NCBI RefSeq assembly: GCF_050433445.1
Contig: NZ_JBNPXF010000015.1
Span: forward strand, 1 to 64,000
Direction: 5' to 3'
DNA from: Kroppenstedtia sanguinis
GTDB lineage: Bacteria; Bacillota; Bacilli; Thermoactinomycetales; DSM-45169
Length of the DNA: 64,000 nucleotides
Part shown: one piece after another, positions 45,066-54,777 of the stretch
How positions within the stretch are numbered: position 1 is the first letter of the stretch
How the letters are laid out: each line of letters starts with the position of its first letter
Notes under the pieces: model-generated
Told to the model about the DNA's origin: nothing
Seen by the model: only the letters and a program-made list of their open reading frames with translations
Databases searched by the model: none
Translations under genes and position numbers: made by a program

Positions 45066-45551
45066 GTGGATGTTACCATAAAAAAAATCAAATTTACGAC
45101 GATCAACAAATCGTATACGGAAAAGGTGCGGGATTGGCAAGGGAGGCACTGCTTTGCTACCCAGTATCCCAATCCTGACGGCAAGCGGATCTTTCTGACC
45201 TATTATTTTGTGAAGAAAGGCTACACCATCTCCAAAGTGTTCCACCGTTCCGGGGAATTTCTCTATTACTACTGTGATGTGATGGAAATGCGGCAGGTGG
45301 GTCGGTTGCGCTATGTGATGGTGGACCTTCTACTCGATTTACTCGTCTACCCCGATGGAAGGTATCATTTGATCGATGTGGATGAATTTGCGACTGCCAT
45401 TGAGAAGGGACAATTAAAAAGGAAGCAGCAGGTCCATTCCCTGCGGACCTTGGACAAAATGATCCGCCTGCAGACCAAGCGCTCCTTTATTCCGAAATAT
45501 CTCCATGAGGCCCGGATGTTTCCGCTGCCGGAGTCCCCGAAGGGAAAGTGA
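45066..45551 (+). CDS. DUF402 domain protein
   Basis: A 161-residue protein of the DUF402/YgaC-like group. Seen: FLTYYFVKKGYTISKVFHRSGEFLYYYCDVMEM, VDLLLDLLVYPDGRYHLIDVDEFATAIEKGQL, the acidic metal-site pattern (Y-CDV; D-DE) of that family, which includes nucleoside phosphatases. GTG at 45066. Function here is not known. Confidence 0.75.
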   Translation: MDVTIKKIKFTTINKSYTEKVRDWQGRHCFATQYPNPDGKRIFLTYYFVKKGYTISKVFHRSGEFLYYYCDVMEMRQVGRLRYVMVDLLLDLLVYPDGRYHLIDVDEFATAIEKGQLKRKQQVHSLRTLDKMIRLQTKRSFIPKYLHEARMFPLPESPKGK

Positions 45552-45641
45552 GGGGCCCTAGGTTGTCTGGAGGAAGGCCGGATCCGGAGGTGGGGAATTC
45601 AGGATCCAGCCCCTGGGTTGTGATGGGAAGCCGCCTTGGAT

Positions 45642-45675
45642 GCCCCCTGGTCAAGCTGACCGGGGGGCTTTTTTT
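45642..45675 (+). terminator. Terminator after the DUF402 gene
   Basis: A 12-bp stem GCCCCCTGGTCA / TGACCGGGGGGC (one wobble) with AGC loop and seven Ts. Confidence 0.9.
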
Positions 45676-45875
45676 GTCTCCTCCCGGTGTCGCAGGAGGG
45701 ATTCTTTTTGGAAGTTTTGTCGATTTCCTCGGATCTTCGCCTGCCCTCGACAGAAACAGGCAATGAAAGAGAGCGGTAAATCGACATCGAAATAAGAACG
45801 TACGGTCCCCTTTGAAGGAGTGAAAACGAGCTTTTTCTTAATAAGGGAAACAGGTGAATTTCCATCCCGAAAAAA

Positions 45876-45940
45876 TGTCGGAAACTTTTTTCTCAGGTTC
45901 AGCAATTGTGACAAACTTATCTGGAAACCCTCGCTATAAT
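45876..45940 (+). promoter_or_regulatory. Putative Spo0A-dependent spoIIE promoter
   Basis: A -35-like GTGACA (45908-45913) and perfect TATAAT (45935-45940) are 21 bases apart, far from the usual 17. The B. subtilis spoIIE promoter is known for the same odd spacing and for Spo0A activation. TGTCGGA (45876-45882), a one-mismatch 0A box, lies 25 bases upstream of the -35. Confidence 0.6.
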
Positions 45941-46005
45941 GGGTTCCACACGTTCCGGACAAGCCAACCAACCGGACGCTGAACCGACGAAGGGATGGAT
46001 GAAAT

Positions 46006-48474
46006 ATGCAGATGTTGACCGCCGGATTGGGAACTTATCTTTCCCGTACTCTGCAAAAGCTGGTTTTGGATCGAACCGAGCTTCGGACCTGGCAGAGCAG
46101 GCTCCTGAACACTTGGAATCTGCCGGTCATCGTGATGGGATTTCTTCTGGGACGGGCGATGATTCTGGATACGATCTCGCCCTTCGCTTTGGCTTATATG
46201 GGAGTCGTGATTCATCTGACACGGCGTCAATGGCCGCTTTCCATGATTGCCCTCATCCTTGGTGCTTCCACTCTGGGGACGGGACAGGGGGCCTGGATTG
46301 CAGGGGTGTCGATCTGGTTTCTAGTCATGCAAAAGGTGTTTCACCTGATGGGAAAGGGACACCTCAACTTCGCTCCTTTCGTGGTATTGACCACCGCCGC
46401 CGGGGCCCACCTCCTCCGCCTCTATCTGGAAGGATGGACCTCGTACACCGGGATGTTGGCGGGAGTGGATGTCCTGCTCTCCTTCATCCTGACGTTTATC
46501 TTTGTCCAGTCCTTGCCTTTATTCACCCTGCGTAAAAAGAAATTCTCCCTCCGCCATGAGGAGATCGTCTGCCTCATGATCCTGGCGGGGTCGGTGATCA
46601 CCGGGATGCTAGGGTGGAAGGTGGCAGATCTGTCTGTGGTTCATGTGGTGTCCCGGTATCTGATCATGATGCTAGCCTGGGTGGGCGGTGGGATGCTGGG
46701 AGCCTCGGTGGGGGTTGTCACCGGCATGATTCTCAGTTTGGCGGATCCCAAGGCCATGGCGCAGATCAGTTTGTTAGCCTTTGCCGGACTACTGGCGGGC
46801 TTGTTCAAAGAGATGAGGCGGTGGGGGGTGGCGATCGGGTTTGTCTTGGGTACTTTAGTCCTCACGCTCTATGGGGGAGGTACCCAGGATATCTGGATCT
46901 CCCTGCAGGAGACGGTCTTGGCGATGCTCCTCTTTCTCCTCACTCCCAAGGCAGTGGTGGATCTCATCGCCCGTCTGGTCCCGGGCACCTCGGAAAACGA
47001 ATCGGTCCGCCAGGAGTATACCCGGCGACTGCGTGATGTGACTGCAGCCAAAGTGGAGCAATTTACCGAGTTGTTCAGCGAAATGGCTCGCAGCTTCCAG
47101 GAAGATGCCACAGGGAGCCTAAATGATGATGAACAACATATGAACCGGTTTATCGATGACGTGATGGATCGCTCCTGCCGCAGCTGCCATCTGTATCGAC
47201 AATGCTGGGAGAAGAAGTTTGTCTCCACCTACAACGGGATGACGGATCTGATGGCTATGGTGGAGATGAACGGCCCAGAGAAGGCACTGCGTGCCCCCCG
47301 AGCCTGGTCTGAGCATTGTGTCAAGGCTGATAAGGTACTCCAGCTGATCCGGGAAGGCTATGGCACCTATGAGCAAGAGATGTTGTGGCGGGACAAACTG
47401 AAAGAGACGCGTCGCATCGTCTCGGAACAGTTGGAAGGGGTTTCTGAGGTGATGGAAGGGTTGGCGGCGGAGATCCGAAACGAAACCCATGTGATGGCTG
47501 CCCAGGAGGAGCAGATTCACCAGGCGTTGGAGGATCTGGGCTTATCCATTCAGCGGGTAGAAGTGATCAATCTGGAAGAAGGAAAGGTGGAAATCGAGGT
47601 TGCCCTACCTCACACCGATGCTCTGGATGAGTGCCGAAAGCTAGTGGCGCCGCTGGTGACGGAAATTGTGGGTGAACCGATCACTGTGCAACGCAAAGTG
47701 GTTCAGGGACGTTCCGCAGGAGCGGTCGTCACGCTAGGTTCTGCCCAACGCTTCGAGATGAAGACCGGGGTAGCTGGGGCGGCCAAGGGGGGACATTGGC
47801 TGTCGGGTGACAGCTATTGTTACATGAATGTGGGAACCGGGAAATACGCCGTCGCCATCAGTGACGGAATGGGAAACGGAACCCGGGCCCAGCAAGAGTC
47901 CAGCGCAGCTCTGCAACTGTTGCGAAAGCTACTCCAATCGGGGATGAAGGAAGATAAGGCTGTGGAGACGATCAATTCCATTTTGAGTTTGCGATCTACA
48001 GACGAGATGTTCGCTACCATCGATCTGGCCATGGTCGATCTCAATTCAGCAGGCTCCCGCTTTCTCAAAATCGGATCCACCCCTGGCTTTGTCAAACGGG
48101 GGAACGAGGTGATGATGGTCGCCGCTGGAAATCTGCCGCTGGGGATTTTGAACGATATCGATGTGGAGCCAGTAGAGTTTCAGCTGCAACCAGGGGATCT
48201 GGTGGTGATGATGACCGACGGCATTTATGATGCTCCTCGGCATGCATCCAACAAGGAGGCATGCATGAAGCGATTGATCGCCGATATCAAAACCAAGGAT
48301 CCGCAGGGGTTTGCCGATTGCTTGTTGGAGCAAGTGATCCGGCATCATGATGGAGAGATCGAAGATGACATGACCGTGGTCGTGTCCAAGGTGGAAACCT
48401 ATGTGCCCGAATGGGCCACAATTCGCATTCCGGGAGTGAACCGGGTGGAGCGGGAACCTGTGGCGGGTTTGTGA
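46006..48474 (+). CDS. spoIIE: Stage II sporulation protein E (phosphatase)
   Basis: An 822-residue membrane phosphatase that dephosphorylates SpoIIAA to free sigma-F and also interacts with the division septum. About ten N-terminal membrane segments (about 40-320), a central region with CRSCHLYRQCWEKKF, and a C-terminal PP2C domain (VAISDGMGNGTRA, LVVMMTDGIYDAP, DDMTVVV). ATG at 46006. It precedes tilS. Confidence 0.95.
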   Translation: MQMLTAGLGTYLSRTLQKLVLDRTELRTWQSRLLNTWNLPVIVMGFLLGRAMILDTISPFALAYMGVVIHLTRRQWPLSMIALILGASTLGTGQGAWIAGVSIWFLVMQKVFHLMGKGHLNFAPFVVLTTAAGAHLLRLYLEGWTSYTGMLAGVDVLLSFILTFIFVQSLPLFTLRKKKFSLRHEEIVCLMILAGSVITGMLGWKVADLSVVHVVSRYLIMMLAWVGGGMLGASVGVVTGMILSLADPKAMAQISLLAFAGLLAGLFKEMRRWGVAIGFVLGTLVLTLYGGGTQDIWISLQETVLAMLLFLLTPKAVVDLIARLVPGTSENESVRQEYTRRLRDVTAAKVEQFTELFSEMARSFQEDATGSLNDDEQHMNRFIDDVMDRSCRSCHLYRQCWEKKFVSTYNGMTDLMAMVEMNGPEKALRAPRAWSEHCVKADKVLQLIREGYGTYEQEMLWRDKLKETRRIVSEQLEGVSEVMEGLAAEIRNETHVMAAQEEQIHQALEDLGLSIQRVEVINLEEGKVEIEVALPHTDALDECRKLVAPLVTEIVGEPITVQRKVVQGRSAGAVVTLGSAQRFEMKTGVAGAAKGGHWLSGDSYCYMNVGTGKYAVAISDGMGNGTRAQQESSAALQLLRKLLQSGMKEDKAVETINSILSLRSTDEMFATIDLAMVDLNSAGSRFLKIGSTPGFVKRGNEVMMVAAGNLPLGILNDIDVEPVEFQLQPGDLVVMMTDGIYDAPRHASNKEACMKRLIADIKTKDPQGFADCLLEQVIRHHDGEIEDDMTVVVSKVETYVPEWATIRIPGVNRVEREPVAGL

Positions 48475-48653
48475 CGGATGTTGCAAAAAAAGCTTTACGG
48501 AATTGATTCCGCTTTTACAAATAGGCTACAATGGGCCTCAGGTAGGATTTTTTGAAAGTGGGTTGAACAGGGATATGACCCGGGGAAGACGGTTCCCCGG
48601 GATTTCTACTGAATATGTGTTACTGGAGTCGTAAAAATAGCGGGAGGATCACA

Positions 48654-50081
48654 ATGCTGGAGCAGATGAAGAAGACCATCCTGACCCATCACATGCTTCC
48701 CGAGGGGAGCTCGGTATTGGTGGGAGTATCTGGCGGACCGGACTCCACCGCGCTTCTGCACGCCCTCTCCCAGATGGCTCCTTCCCACCGTTGGAAAGTG
48801 GCGGCGGTTCATGTGAATCATGGCTTGCGGGGGGAAAACAGTCTGGGGGATGAGAAGTATGTTCGAACCTGCTGTGAAGAGTGGAAGATCCCCTGTTACG
48901 TTGAATCGGTGCCAGTCCGACAAGTCCTCGCGCAAACTGGTGGTAACAAACAGGCGGTAGCCCGGAGTCTCCGTTACGACGCCTTCCACCGAGTGGCCGA
49001 GAAGATCGGTGCGGAGTATTTGGCTCTGGCCCATCAAGCGGATGATCAAGTGGAAACGATGCTGATGCGACTGATCCGGGGAACCGGACCGGCAGGTTTG
49101 GCCGGGATCCCGTCTACCCGGGAGTGGCGGGGGCTCCGGATCCTCCGTCCCCTGTTGGAAGTCTGGCGTTCCGATGTGGAAGCTTATTGTACGCGGTACG
49201 GACTCACCCCGCGTTTTGATGAAAGCAACCGAGATCTCCGCCACACCCGGAATCGCATCCGGCACCACCTTCTCCCTGAACTGGAAACTTACAATCCCCG
49301 AGTCAAAGAAGTGCTTTTCCGCTTGGCGGACCTAGCGGCGGATGAAGAGGAGCACTGGACTCGATTGCTGGAAAAAAAAGCGCAGTCTGTCATCACCGAT
49401 CACGGGCCAGATGGGGTTGAGGTGGATATTCCGCAATTTCTGGAACTGGGAGTCGCTTTACAAAGAAGGGTGATTAAACTAATATTAAATTGTCTTGTAG
49501 AAGATGATGAAAATGAAACAGTCACCCTTGACGGAGTGGAAAGAATTCGGAAACTGGCCCTGTCTTCGGATCCTTCGGGAGAAACTGCCCTTTCCAAAGA
49601 TGTCCGGGCGCAGCGGAACTATCAACGGCTCCGGATTTTGAAGACAGCGTCGTTCACTCGGGATGAAGCGGGGGAACAAGAGCTTCCCGCCCCACTTCCG
49701 ATTCCGGGGGAGGTACGCTATCCCGCCGGTCGAATCCGGGTTTGGACCGACTCCCAGCCCCCTTTTTCACCGACGAAAGATCGCGCTGTTTTCGACCTCG
49801 ATCTACTGGAACAAGCCCCAGTCGTCCGTCCGCGGCGACCTGGGGACCGAGTTCAACCCCTGGGCATGAAAGGGACAAAAAAAGTGAAGGACGCCCTGAT
49901 CGATGCCAAAGTCCCCCGCCGTCTCCGCGACGAAATTCCCTTGCTCACCTGTGGGGCCGAAGTGATCTGGGTTCCCGGTGTAGTCCGTTCTGGACATGGG
50001 AGAGTAACAGAAGAAACTCGTCGTTTTCTGTGTCTGGAGTGGCAGTGGGCCAGTCCTGCTCCAGATCAGAGGGAGCCTTGA
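48654..50081 (+). CDS. tilS: tRNA(Ile)-lysidine synthetase
   Basis: A 475-residue TilS, which makes lysidine at C34 of tRNA-Ile(CAU). Seen: the PP-loop SGGPDSTALL, HVNHGLRG, QADDQVETMLMRLIRG, and the C-terminal domain with RRPGDRVQPLGMKGTKKVKDALIDAKVPR. ATG at 48654 with CGGGAGG upstream. B. subtilis yabS and yabT, usually between spoIIE and tilS, are missing here. Confidence 0.95.
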   Translation: MLEQMKKTILTHHMLPEGSSVLVGVSGGPDSTALLHALSQMAPSHRWKVAAVHVNHGLRGENSLGDEKYVRTCCEEWKIPCYVESVPVRQVLAQTGGNKQAVARSLRYDAFHRVAEKIGAEYLALAHQADDQVETMLMRLIRGTGPAGLAGIPSTREWRGLRILRPLLEVWRSDVEAYCTRYGLTPRFDESNRDLRHTRNRIRHHLLPELETYNPRVKEVLFRLADLAADEEEHWTRLLEKKAQSVITDHGPDGVEVDIPQFLELGVALQRRVIKLILNCLVEDDENETVTLDGVERIRKLALSSDPSGETALSKDVRAQRNYQRLRILKTASFTRDEAGEQELPAPLPIPGEVRYPAGRIRVWTDSQPPFSPTKDRAVFDLDLLEQAPVVRPRRPGDRVQPLGMKGTKKVKDALIDAKVPRRLRDEIPLLTCGAEVIWVPGVVRSGHGRVTEETRRFLCLEWQWASPAPDQREP

Positions 50082-50129
50082 TGCAAAGGTGAAAAACGGT
50101 ATACATACTTTTGTTTCCGGGAGGTTTCC

Positions 50130-50669
50130 ATGCACGAAGACATCCGAGATGTACTGTTGTCCGAATCTGAAATCCAGGAAAAAGTGAAAGAACTGGGCGC
50201 CCGACTGACCAAGGATTACAGCGGCTTAAACCCCCTCTGCATCTGTGTGCTGAAGGGGGCGGCTCCGTTTATGAGTGATTTGGTCCGGGCGATGGATACC
50301 GATCTGGAGATGGATTACATGGCGGTTTCCAGCTATGGGACCTCCACCTCTTCCTCTGGCGTCGTCCGGATTGTAAAGGATTTGGACACGACTGTGGAAG
50401 GGCGTCATGTCATCGTGGTGGAGGATATCATCGACAGTGGACTGACTCTGAGTTATTTGCTCGATCTGTTGCGCCGCAGGAATGTAGCTTCCGTCAAAGT
50501 GGTAACACTGTTGGATAAACCCGCACGGCGCACTGCCGAGCTAAAACCGGATTATTTCGGTTTTGCGGTCCCTGATGAATTTGTGGTGGGTTACGGCTTG
50601 GACTATGCAGAAAAATACCGGAATCTGCCTTATATCGGTGTGCTGAAAGAAAGTGTTTACAGCGATTAG
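50130..50669 (+). CDS. hpt: Hypoxanthine phosphoribosyltransferase
   Basis: A 179-residue purine salvage enzyme converting hypoxanthine and guanine to IMP/GMP. Seen: the SSYGTSTSSSG loop, PRPP motif VIVVEDIIDSGLTLSYL, and PDEFVVGYGLDYAEKYRNLPYIGVL. ATG at 50130 with GGGAGG upstream. The tilS-hpt-ftsH order is conserved in Firmicutes. Confidence 0.96.
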   Translation: MHEDIRDVLLSESEIQEKVKELGARLTKDYSGLNPLCICVLKGAAPFMSDLVRAMDTDLEMDYMAVSSYGTSTSSSGVVRIVKDLDTTVEGRHVIVVEDIIDSGLTLSYLLDLLRRRNVASVKVVTLLDKPARRTAELKPDYFGFAVPDEFVVGYGLDYAEKYRNLPYIGVLKESVYSD

Positions 50670-50819
50670 AAGGGTACATTTCGACGCTAAATCTTTGCTG
50701 AGGAAACTTCCCGGTCTTTCCTGGCAATACTTTTTCATAACGCTCTCCGCGGGAAGTTGAGAACCCATAATCCAGTGTGGTAAAATAATGAAAGTGGTAT
50801 TTCTGAGAGGAGGCCAAGG

Positions 50820-52721
50820 ATGAAAACCATCTTCCGGAATTCCGGATTGTATATACTACTCATCCTTGTCACCGTCGGGATCGCAAACCTATTTTGGAAC
50901 CCCGGTACGGAGACGGAAACGTTAACCTATACCAAGTACCAGCAAAAGCTGGAACAGGGCAAGATCTCAGAAGCGACCGTGCGCCCGGAAGGGGGCACCT
51001 ACCATATTGAAGGGAAATACAGCAAAGGGGTCAACAAGACATTTACGACCAATGGTCCTTACGGAGAAGGCAGTACCGTTATTCAGGACCTGAAAAAGGC
51101 TGGCGTCAATACAACGGTCGAGAAGGCGAAGAGCGACTCCATCTGGCTTACGCTGTTCACTTCGATTATTCCCTTTGCCATCATGCTTCTTCTTTTCTTT
51201 GTTCTATTCAGCAATGCCCAGGGTGGCGGCAACCGGGTAATGAACTTCGGCAAGAGCAAAGCCAAGATGTACAACGAGGAGAAGAAGAAAGTCACCTTTG
51301 GAGACGTGGCTGGAGCCGATGAAGAGAAGACCGAGTTGGTGGAAGTGGTCGACTTCCTCAAGGACCCCCGCAAATTTGCCGCTGTGGGTGCCCGTATTCC
51401 CAAGGGAGTGCTGTTGGTAGGCCCTCCGGGAACAGGTAAAACTCTCTTGGCCCGGGCTGTGGCCGGTGAAGCCGGCGTTCCCTTCTTCAGCATCAGTGGT
51501 TCCGACTTCGTTGAAATGTTTGTCGGGGTAGGAGCCTCTCGCGTTCGCGACTTGTTTGAACAAGCGAAGAAAAATGCTCCTTGTATTATCTTTATCGATG
51601 AGATCGACGCCGTCGGACGCCAACGGGGTGCCGGACTGGGTGGCGGTCACGATGAGCGGGAGCAGACTTTGAACCAATTGCTGGTGGAGATGGATGGGTT
51701 TGGGGCCAACGAAGGAATTATTATGATGGCGGCCACCAACCGCCCGGATATCCTCGATCCGGCTCTCCTTCGTCCTGGACGCTTTGACCGTCAAATCACG
51801 GTCAATCGTCCGGATGTTAAGGGTCGTGAAGAAGTGCTCAAAGTTCATGCCCGGAACAAGCCTTTGTCTGATGATGTCAAGCTGAAAACCATCGCCCAAC
51901 GCACTACTGGGTTTACCGGGGCTGATCTGGAAAACTTGCTCAACGAAGCAGCACTGCTGGCGGCTCGTCGTAGTAAGCGGAAAGTGACGATGGCCGAGGT
52001 GGATGAAGCAATCGACCGCGTGATCGCCGGACCGGAGAAGAAGAGCCGCCTGATCAGCGAGAAGGAAAAGAAGACGATCATTTACCACGAAGGCGGTCAC
52101 GCCGTAGTGGGGTACTTCCTGGAGCACGCGGAGACAGTTCATAAAATCACCGTCGTCCCTCGGGGACAGGCAGGGGGATACGTGGTGATGTTGCCTAAGG
52201 AAGACCGGATGCTGTTGACCAAAAGTGAGTTGCTGGATCGGGTGACCGGTCTGTTGGGGGGGCGGGCGGCTGAAGAAGTGGTCTTCAACGAAGTGAGCAC
52301 CGGCGCTTCCAATGACTTCGAAAAGGCGACCAGTATCGTGCGTAGCATGATCACCGAGTACGGGATGAGTGAACGATTGGCTCCGATGCAATTTGGGCGC
52401 AGTCAGGGTCAGGTCTTCCTGGGTCGGGACCTTGGTCATGAGCAGAATTATTCCGATGCCGTCGCCCACGAAATCGATATGGAAATGCAGGAAATGATCA
52501 GCAGTTGTTATCAGAAGGCGAAGGATATCCTGATTGAAAAACGGGATAAACTGGAACTGCTCGCTGAGACTCTCTACAAGAAAGAGACCTTGGATGCTGA
52601 CGAGATCCGTCAATTGATGGACAACGGGAAGTTGGATCAACCCATCGACGTTCATATTCAGAGTCAGTCCGATGAGGAGAAGTCCGCAGACGAAAAGGAT
52701 TCCGAGGATGAGCAGAAATAA
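50820..52721 (+). CDS. ftsH: ATP-dependent zinc metalloprotease FtsH
   Basis: A 633-residue membrane AAA+ protease. Two membrane segments (about 8-25 and 105-128) flank a short extracellular domain; then Walker A GPPGTGKT, Walker B IIFIDEID, second region of homology (ATNRPDILDPALLRPGRFDR) and the HEGGH zinc site. The C-terminal tail is acidic. ATG at 50820 behind GAGGAGGCC. Confidence 0.97.
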   Translation: MKTIFRNSGLYILLILVTVGIANLFWNPGTETETLTYTKYQQKLEQGKISEATVRPEGGTYHIEGKYSKGVNKTFTTNGPYGEGSTVIQDLKKAGVNTTVEKAKSDSIWLTLFTSIIPFAIMLLLFFVLFSNAQGGGNRVMNFGKSKAKMYNEEKKKVTFGDVAGADEEKTELVEVVDFLKDPRKFAAVGARIPKGVLLVGPPGTGKTLLARAVAGEAGVPFFSISGSDFVEMFVGVGASRVRDLFEQAKKNAPCIIFIDEIDAVGRQRGAGLGGGHDEREQTLNQLLVEMDGFGANEGIIMMAATNRPDILDPALLRPGRFDRQITVNRPDVKGREEVLKVHARNKPLSDDVKLKTIAQRTTGFTGADLENLLNEAALLAARRSKRKVTMAEVDEAIDRVIAGPEKKSRLISEKEKKTIIYHEGGHAVVGYFLEHAETVHKITVVPRGQAGGYVVMLPKEDRMLLTKSELLDRVTGLLGGRAAEEVVFNEVSTGASNDFEKATSIVRSMITEYGMSERLAPMQFGRSQGQVFLGRDLGHEQNYSDAVAHEIDMEMQEMISSCYQKAKDILIEKRDKLELLAETLYKKETLDADEIRQLMDNGKLDQPIDVHIQSQSDEEKSADEKDSEDEQK

Positions 52722-52735
52722 ATGATTTTACCCAG

Positions 52736-52762
52736 AGATGCCCCCACGGGGGCGTCTTTTTT
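52736..52762 (+). terminator. ftsH terminator
   Basis: Stem GATGCCCCC / GGGGGCGTC with an AC loop and TTTTTT tail, 14 bases after ftsH. Confidence 0.87.
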
Positions 52763-53025
52763 ATCCTGGAATATTGTCAGGGCAGGCGACCCGGTTGATC
52801 GACCCTATGGAAATGGATATGCTAAAATAGCCATGATGATCAGGGCAGGAGGGCCGTTGAAACCAGGGTGAATCGCAATGTTCCGGCAATCCGTTTTTCC
52901 ATGTACAGGAAGAGGCAGAGGTTTAAACTGGCGCGGATATGGTGTAAAAGTGGCAGCATCCGTATAACCTATCTCAGAGAGCTACCGGCCAGCCGTTGAA
53001 TCAGGAATGGGAGGAGCATGCTGAA
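52763..53025 (+). other. Leader region of fhs, no assigned motif
   Basis: About 260 bases without a convincing gene. The segment 52935-52970 (GCGGATATGG ... GGCAGCATCCGT) can pair as a hairpin, and CAGAGAGCTACCGGC (52975-) recalls the start of a T-box stem, but no T-box core is seen. It does not match the ZTP or tetrahydrofolate riboswitch consensus as I know them. Confidence 0.4.
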
Positions 53026-54723
53026 TTGGTGACCAAAAAAACGGAGAAGAAGATCCCCAGTGACATTGAAATCGCCCAAGAGGCAATGATGCAACCGATT
53101 GGAGAGATCGCTGCTCGCTTAGGGCTGGAGGAAGAGGACCTGGAGCTGTTCGGTAAGTACAAAGCCAAGATTTCCTCGGCAGTCTGGGACCGGATTCAAT
53201 CTCGTCCTGACGGACGGTTGATCCTGGTTACCGCCATCAGTCCCACTCCTGCTGGGGAAGGGAAGTCCACCGTCACAGTCGGTCTCGGTCAGGGACTCAA
53301 CCGGATTGGGAAAAAAGCCGCTGTCGCCCTGCGGGAACCCTCCCTTGGCCCCAGTATGGGGATTAAAGGGGGAGCTGCTGGCGGCGGGTACTCGCAAGTG
53401 TTGCCCATGGAGGAGATCAATCTTCACTTTACCGGGGATTTTCATGCGATTACCTCCGCTCATAACGCCATATCTGCGGTGATCGACAACCATCTTCATC
53501 AGGGGAATTCTCTGGGGATCGATCCTCGGCGCATTCTCTGGAAACGGGTGTTGGATCTGAACGACCGGGCTCTGCGCCATATTGTGGTAGGACTGGGAGG
53601 TAAAGCCCATGGGATGCCACGGGAGGACGGGTTTGACATCACTGTGGCTTCGGAGCTGATGGCTATCCTGTGCCTGGCTCGGGATCTGGAAGACCTGAAG
53701 GAACGGATCAGTCGGATTCTAGTCGCCTATCGTTGGGACGGTTCCCCGGTGACTGTAGCCGACCTGGGCGTGCAGGGAGCAGCGGCACTCCTTCTAAAAG
53801 ATGCGATTCGTCCCAACCTGGTTCAGACATTGGAGAACACACCGGCATTTGTCCACGGAGGCCCATTCGCCAACATCGCTCATGGCTGTAACAGTCTGGT
53901 CGCTACTCGTCATGCCCTGAAACTCTCGGAGTACACCGTGACGGAGGCGGGATTCGGGGCGGACCTGGGGGCGGAGAAGTTTCTCCACATCAAAAGTCGC
54001 ATCGGCGATCTCCAGCCGGATGTGGCCGTGATTGTAGCTACGGTCCGAGCTTTGAAAATGCATGGCGGAATGGCGAAGAAGGATCTGCAAACCCCAAATC
54101 TCGCTGCTTTACGCCAGGGGCTGCCCAACCTGGAACGCCACCTGGAGACGATGCGGAACTTCGGTCTGGCCCATGTGGTGGCGATCAACCGATTTCCCAC
54201 GGATACGGAGGAAGAATTGGAATTGATCCGTCAATGGTGCGAAGAGCGAGGGGTGCCTGTCTCCCTAACGGAAGTCTGGGAGCACGGGGGTGCCGGCGGA
54301 GAGGACCTCGCCAAAAAAGTAGTTCAGTTGGCGGAGTCAGGTACCTCCCATCTGCAATTTCAATATGATCTGGACCAACCCATTCGGACCAAGATCGCGG
54401 CGATCGCTCGCCAGGTTTACGGAGCCGAGGGGGTGGAATACAGTCCCCAGGCGGAGAAACAGATGGAGGAGATTGAAGCCAATGGATGGGAGCAATTACC
54501 GATCTGTATGGCCAAGACCCAGTATTCCCTCTCTGATGACCCGGCGTTACTGGGGCGGCCGGAGCATTTCACTCTCCATGTGAGGGAGTTGCGCCCTTCT
54601 GTGGGAGCAGGTTTTCTAGTTGCGCTAACGGGGAATATGTTGACCATGCCGGGTCTGCCCAAACAACCTGCCGCCCTGGGTATGGACGTGGATGCTGCGG
54701 GAAGGGTATCGGGATTGTTTTGA
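53026..54723 (+). CDS. fhs: Formate-tetrahydrofolate ligase
   Basis: A synthetase (about 565 residues) that makes 10-formyl-THF from formate, THF and ATP. IPSDIEIAQEAMMQPIGEIAARLGL is the normal N terminus, followed by the ATP loop PTPAGEGKSTVTVGLGQ, EPSLGPSMGIKGGAAGGGYSQVLP, and a C terminus PGLPKQPAALGMDVDAAG. The start is TTG 53026 or GTG 53029, both behind GGGAGGAG. It is an insertion relative to B. subtilis, which lacks fhs. Confidence 0.94.
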   Translation: MVTKKTEKKIPSDIEIAQEAMMQPIGEIAARLGLEEEDLELFGKYKAKISSAVWDRIQSRPDGRLILVTAISPTPAGEGKSTVTVGLGQGLNRIGKKAAVALREPSLGPSMGIKGGAAGGGYSQVLPMEEINLHFTGDFHAITSAHNAISAVIDNHLHQGNSLGIDPRRILWKRVLDLNDRALRHIVVGLGGKAHGMPREDGFDITVASELMAILCLARDLEDLKERISRILVAYRWDGSPVTVADLGVQGAAALLLKDAIRPNLVQTLENTPAFVHGGPFANIAHGCNSLVATRHALKLSEYTVTEAGFGADLGAEKFLHIKSRIGDLQPDVAVIVATVRALKMHGGMAKKDLQTPNLAALRQGLPNLERHLETMRNFGLAHVVAINRFPTDTEEELELIRQWCEERGVPVSLTEVWEHGGAGGEDLAKKVVQLAESGTSHLQFQYDLDQPIRTKIAAIARQVYGAEGVEYSPQAEKQMEEIEANGWEQLPICMAKTQYSLSDDPALLGRPEHFTLHVRELRPSVGAGFLVALTGNMLTMPGLPKQPAALGMDVDAAGRVSGLF

Positions 54724-54777
54724 CAGGATCCGGGATGGACTCCTGTGACCTGGATCCCAAAAGCGGGGGACTGCTGA

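Noticed and set aside
52850..53000. ZTP, THF or T-box riboswitch before fhs
   Set aside because: Conserved blocks of these classes were not found; left as an unassigned leader.
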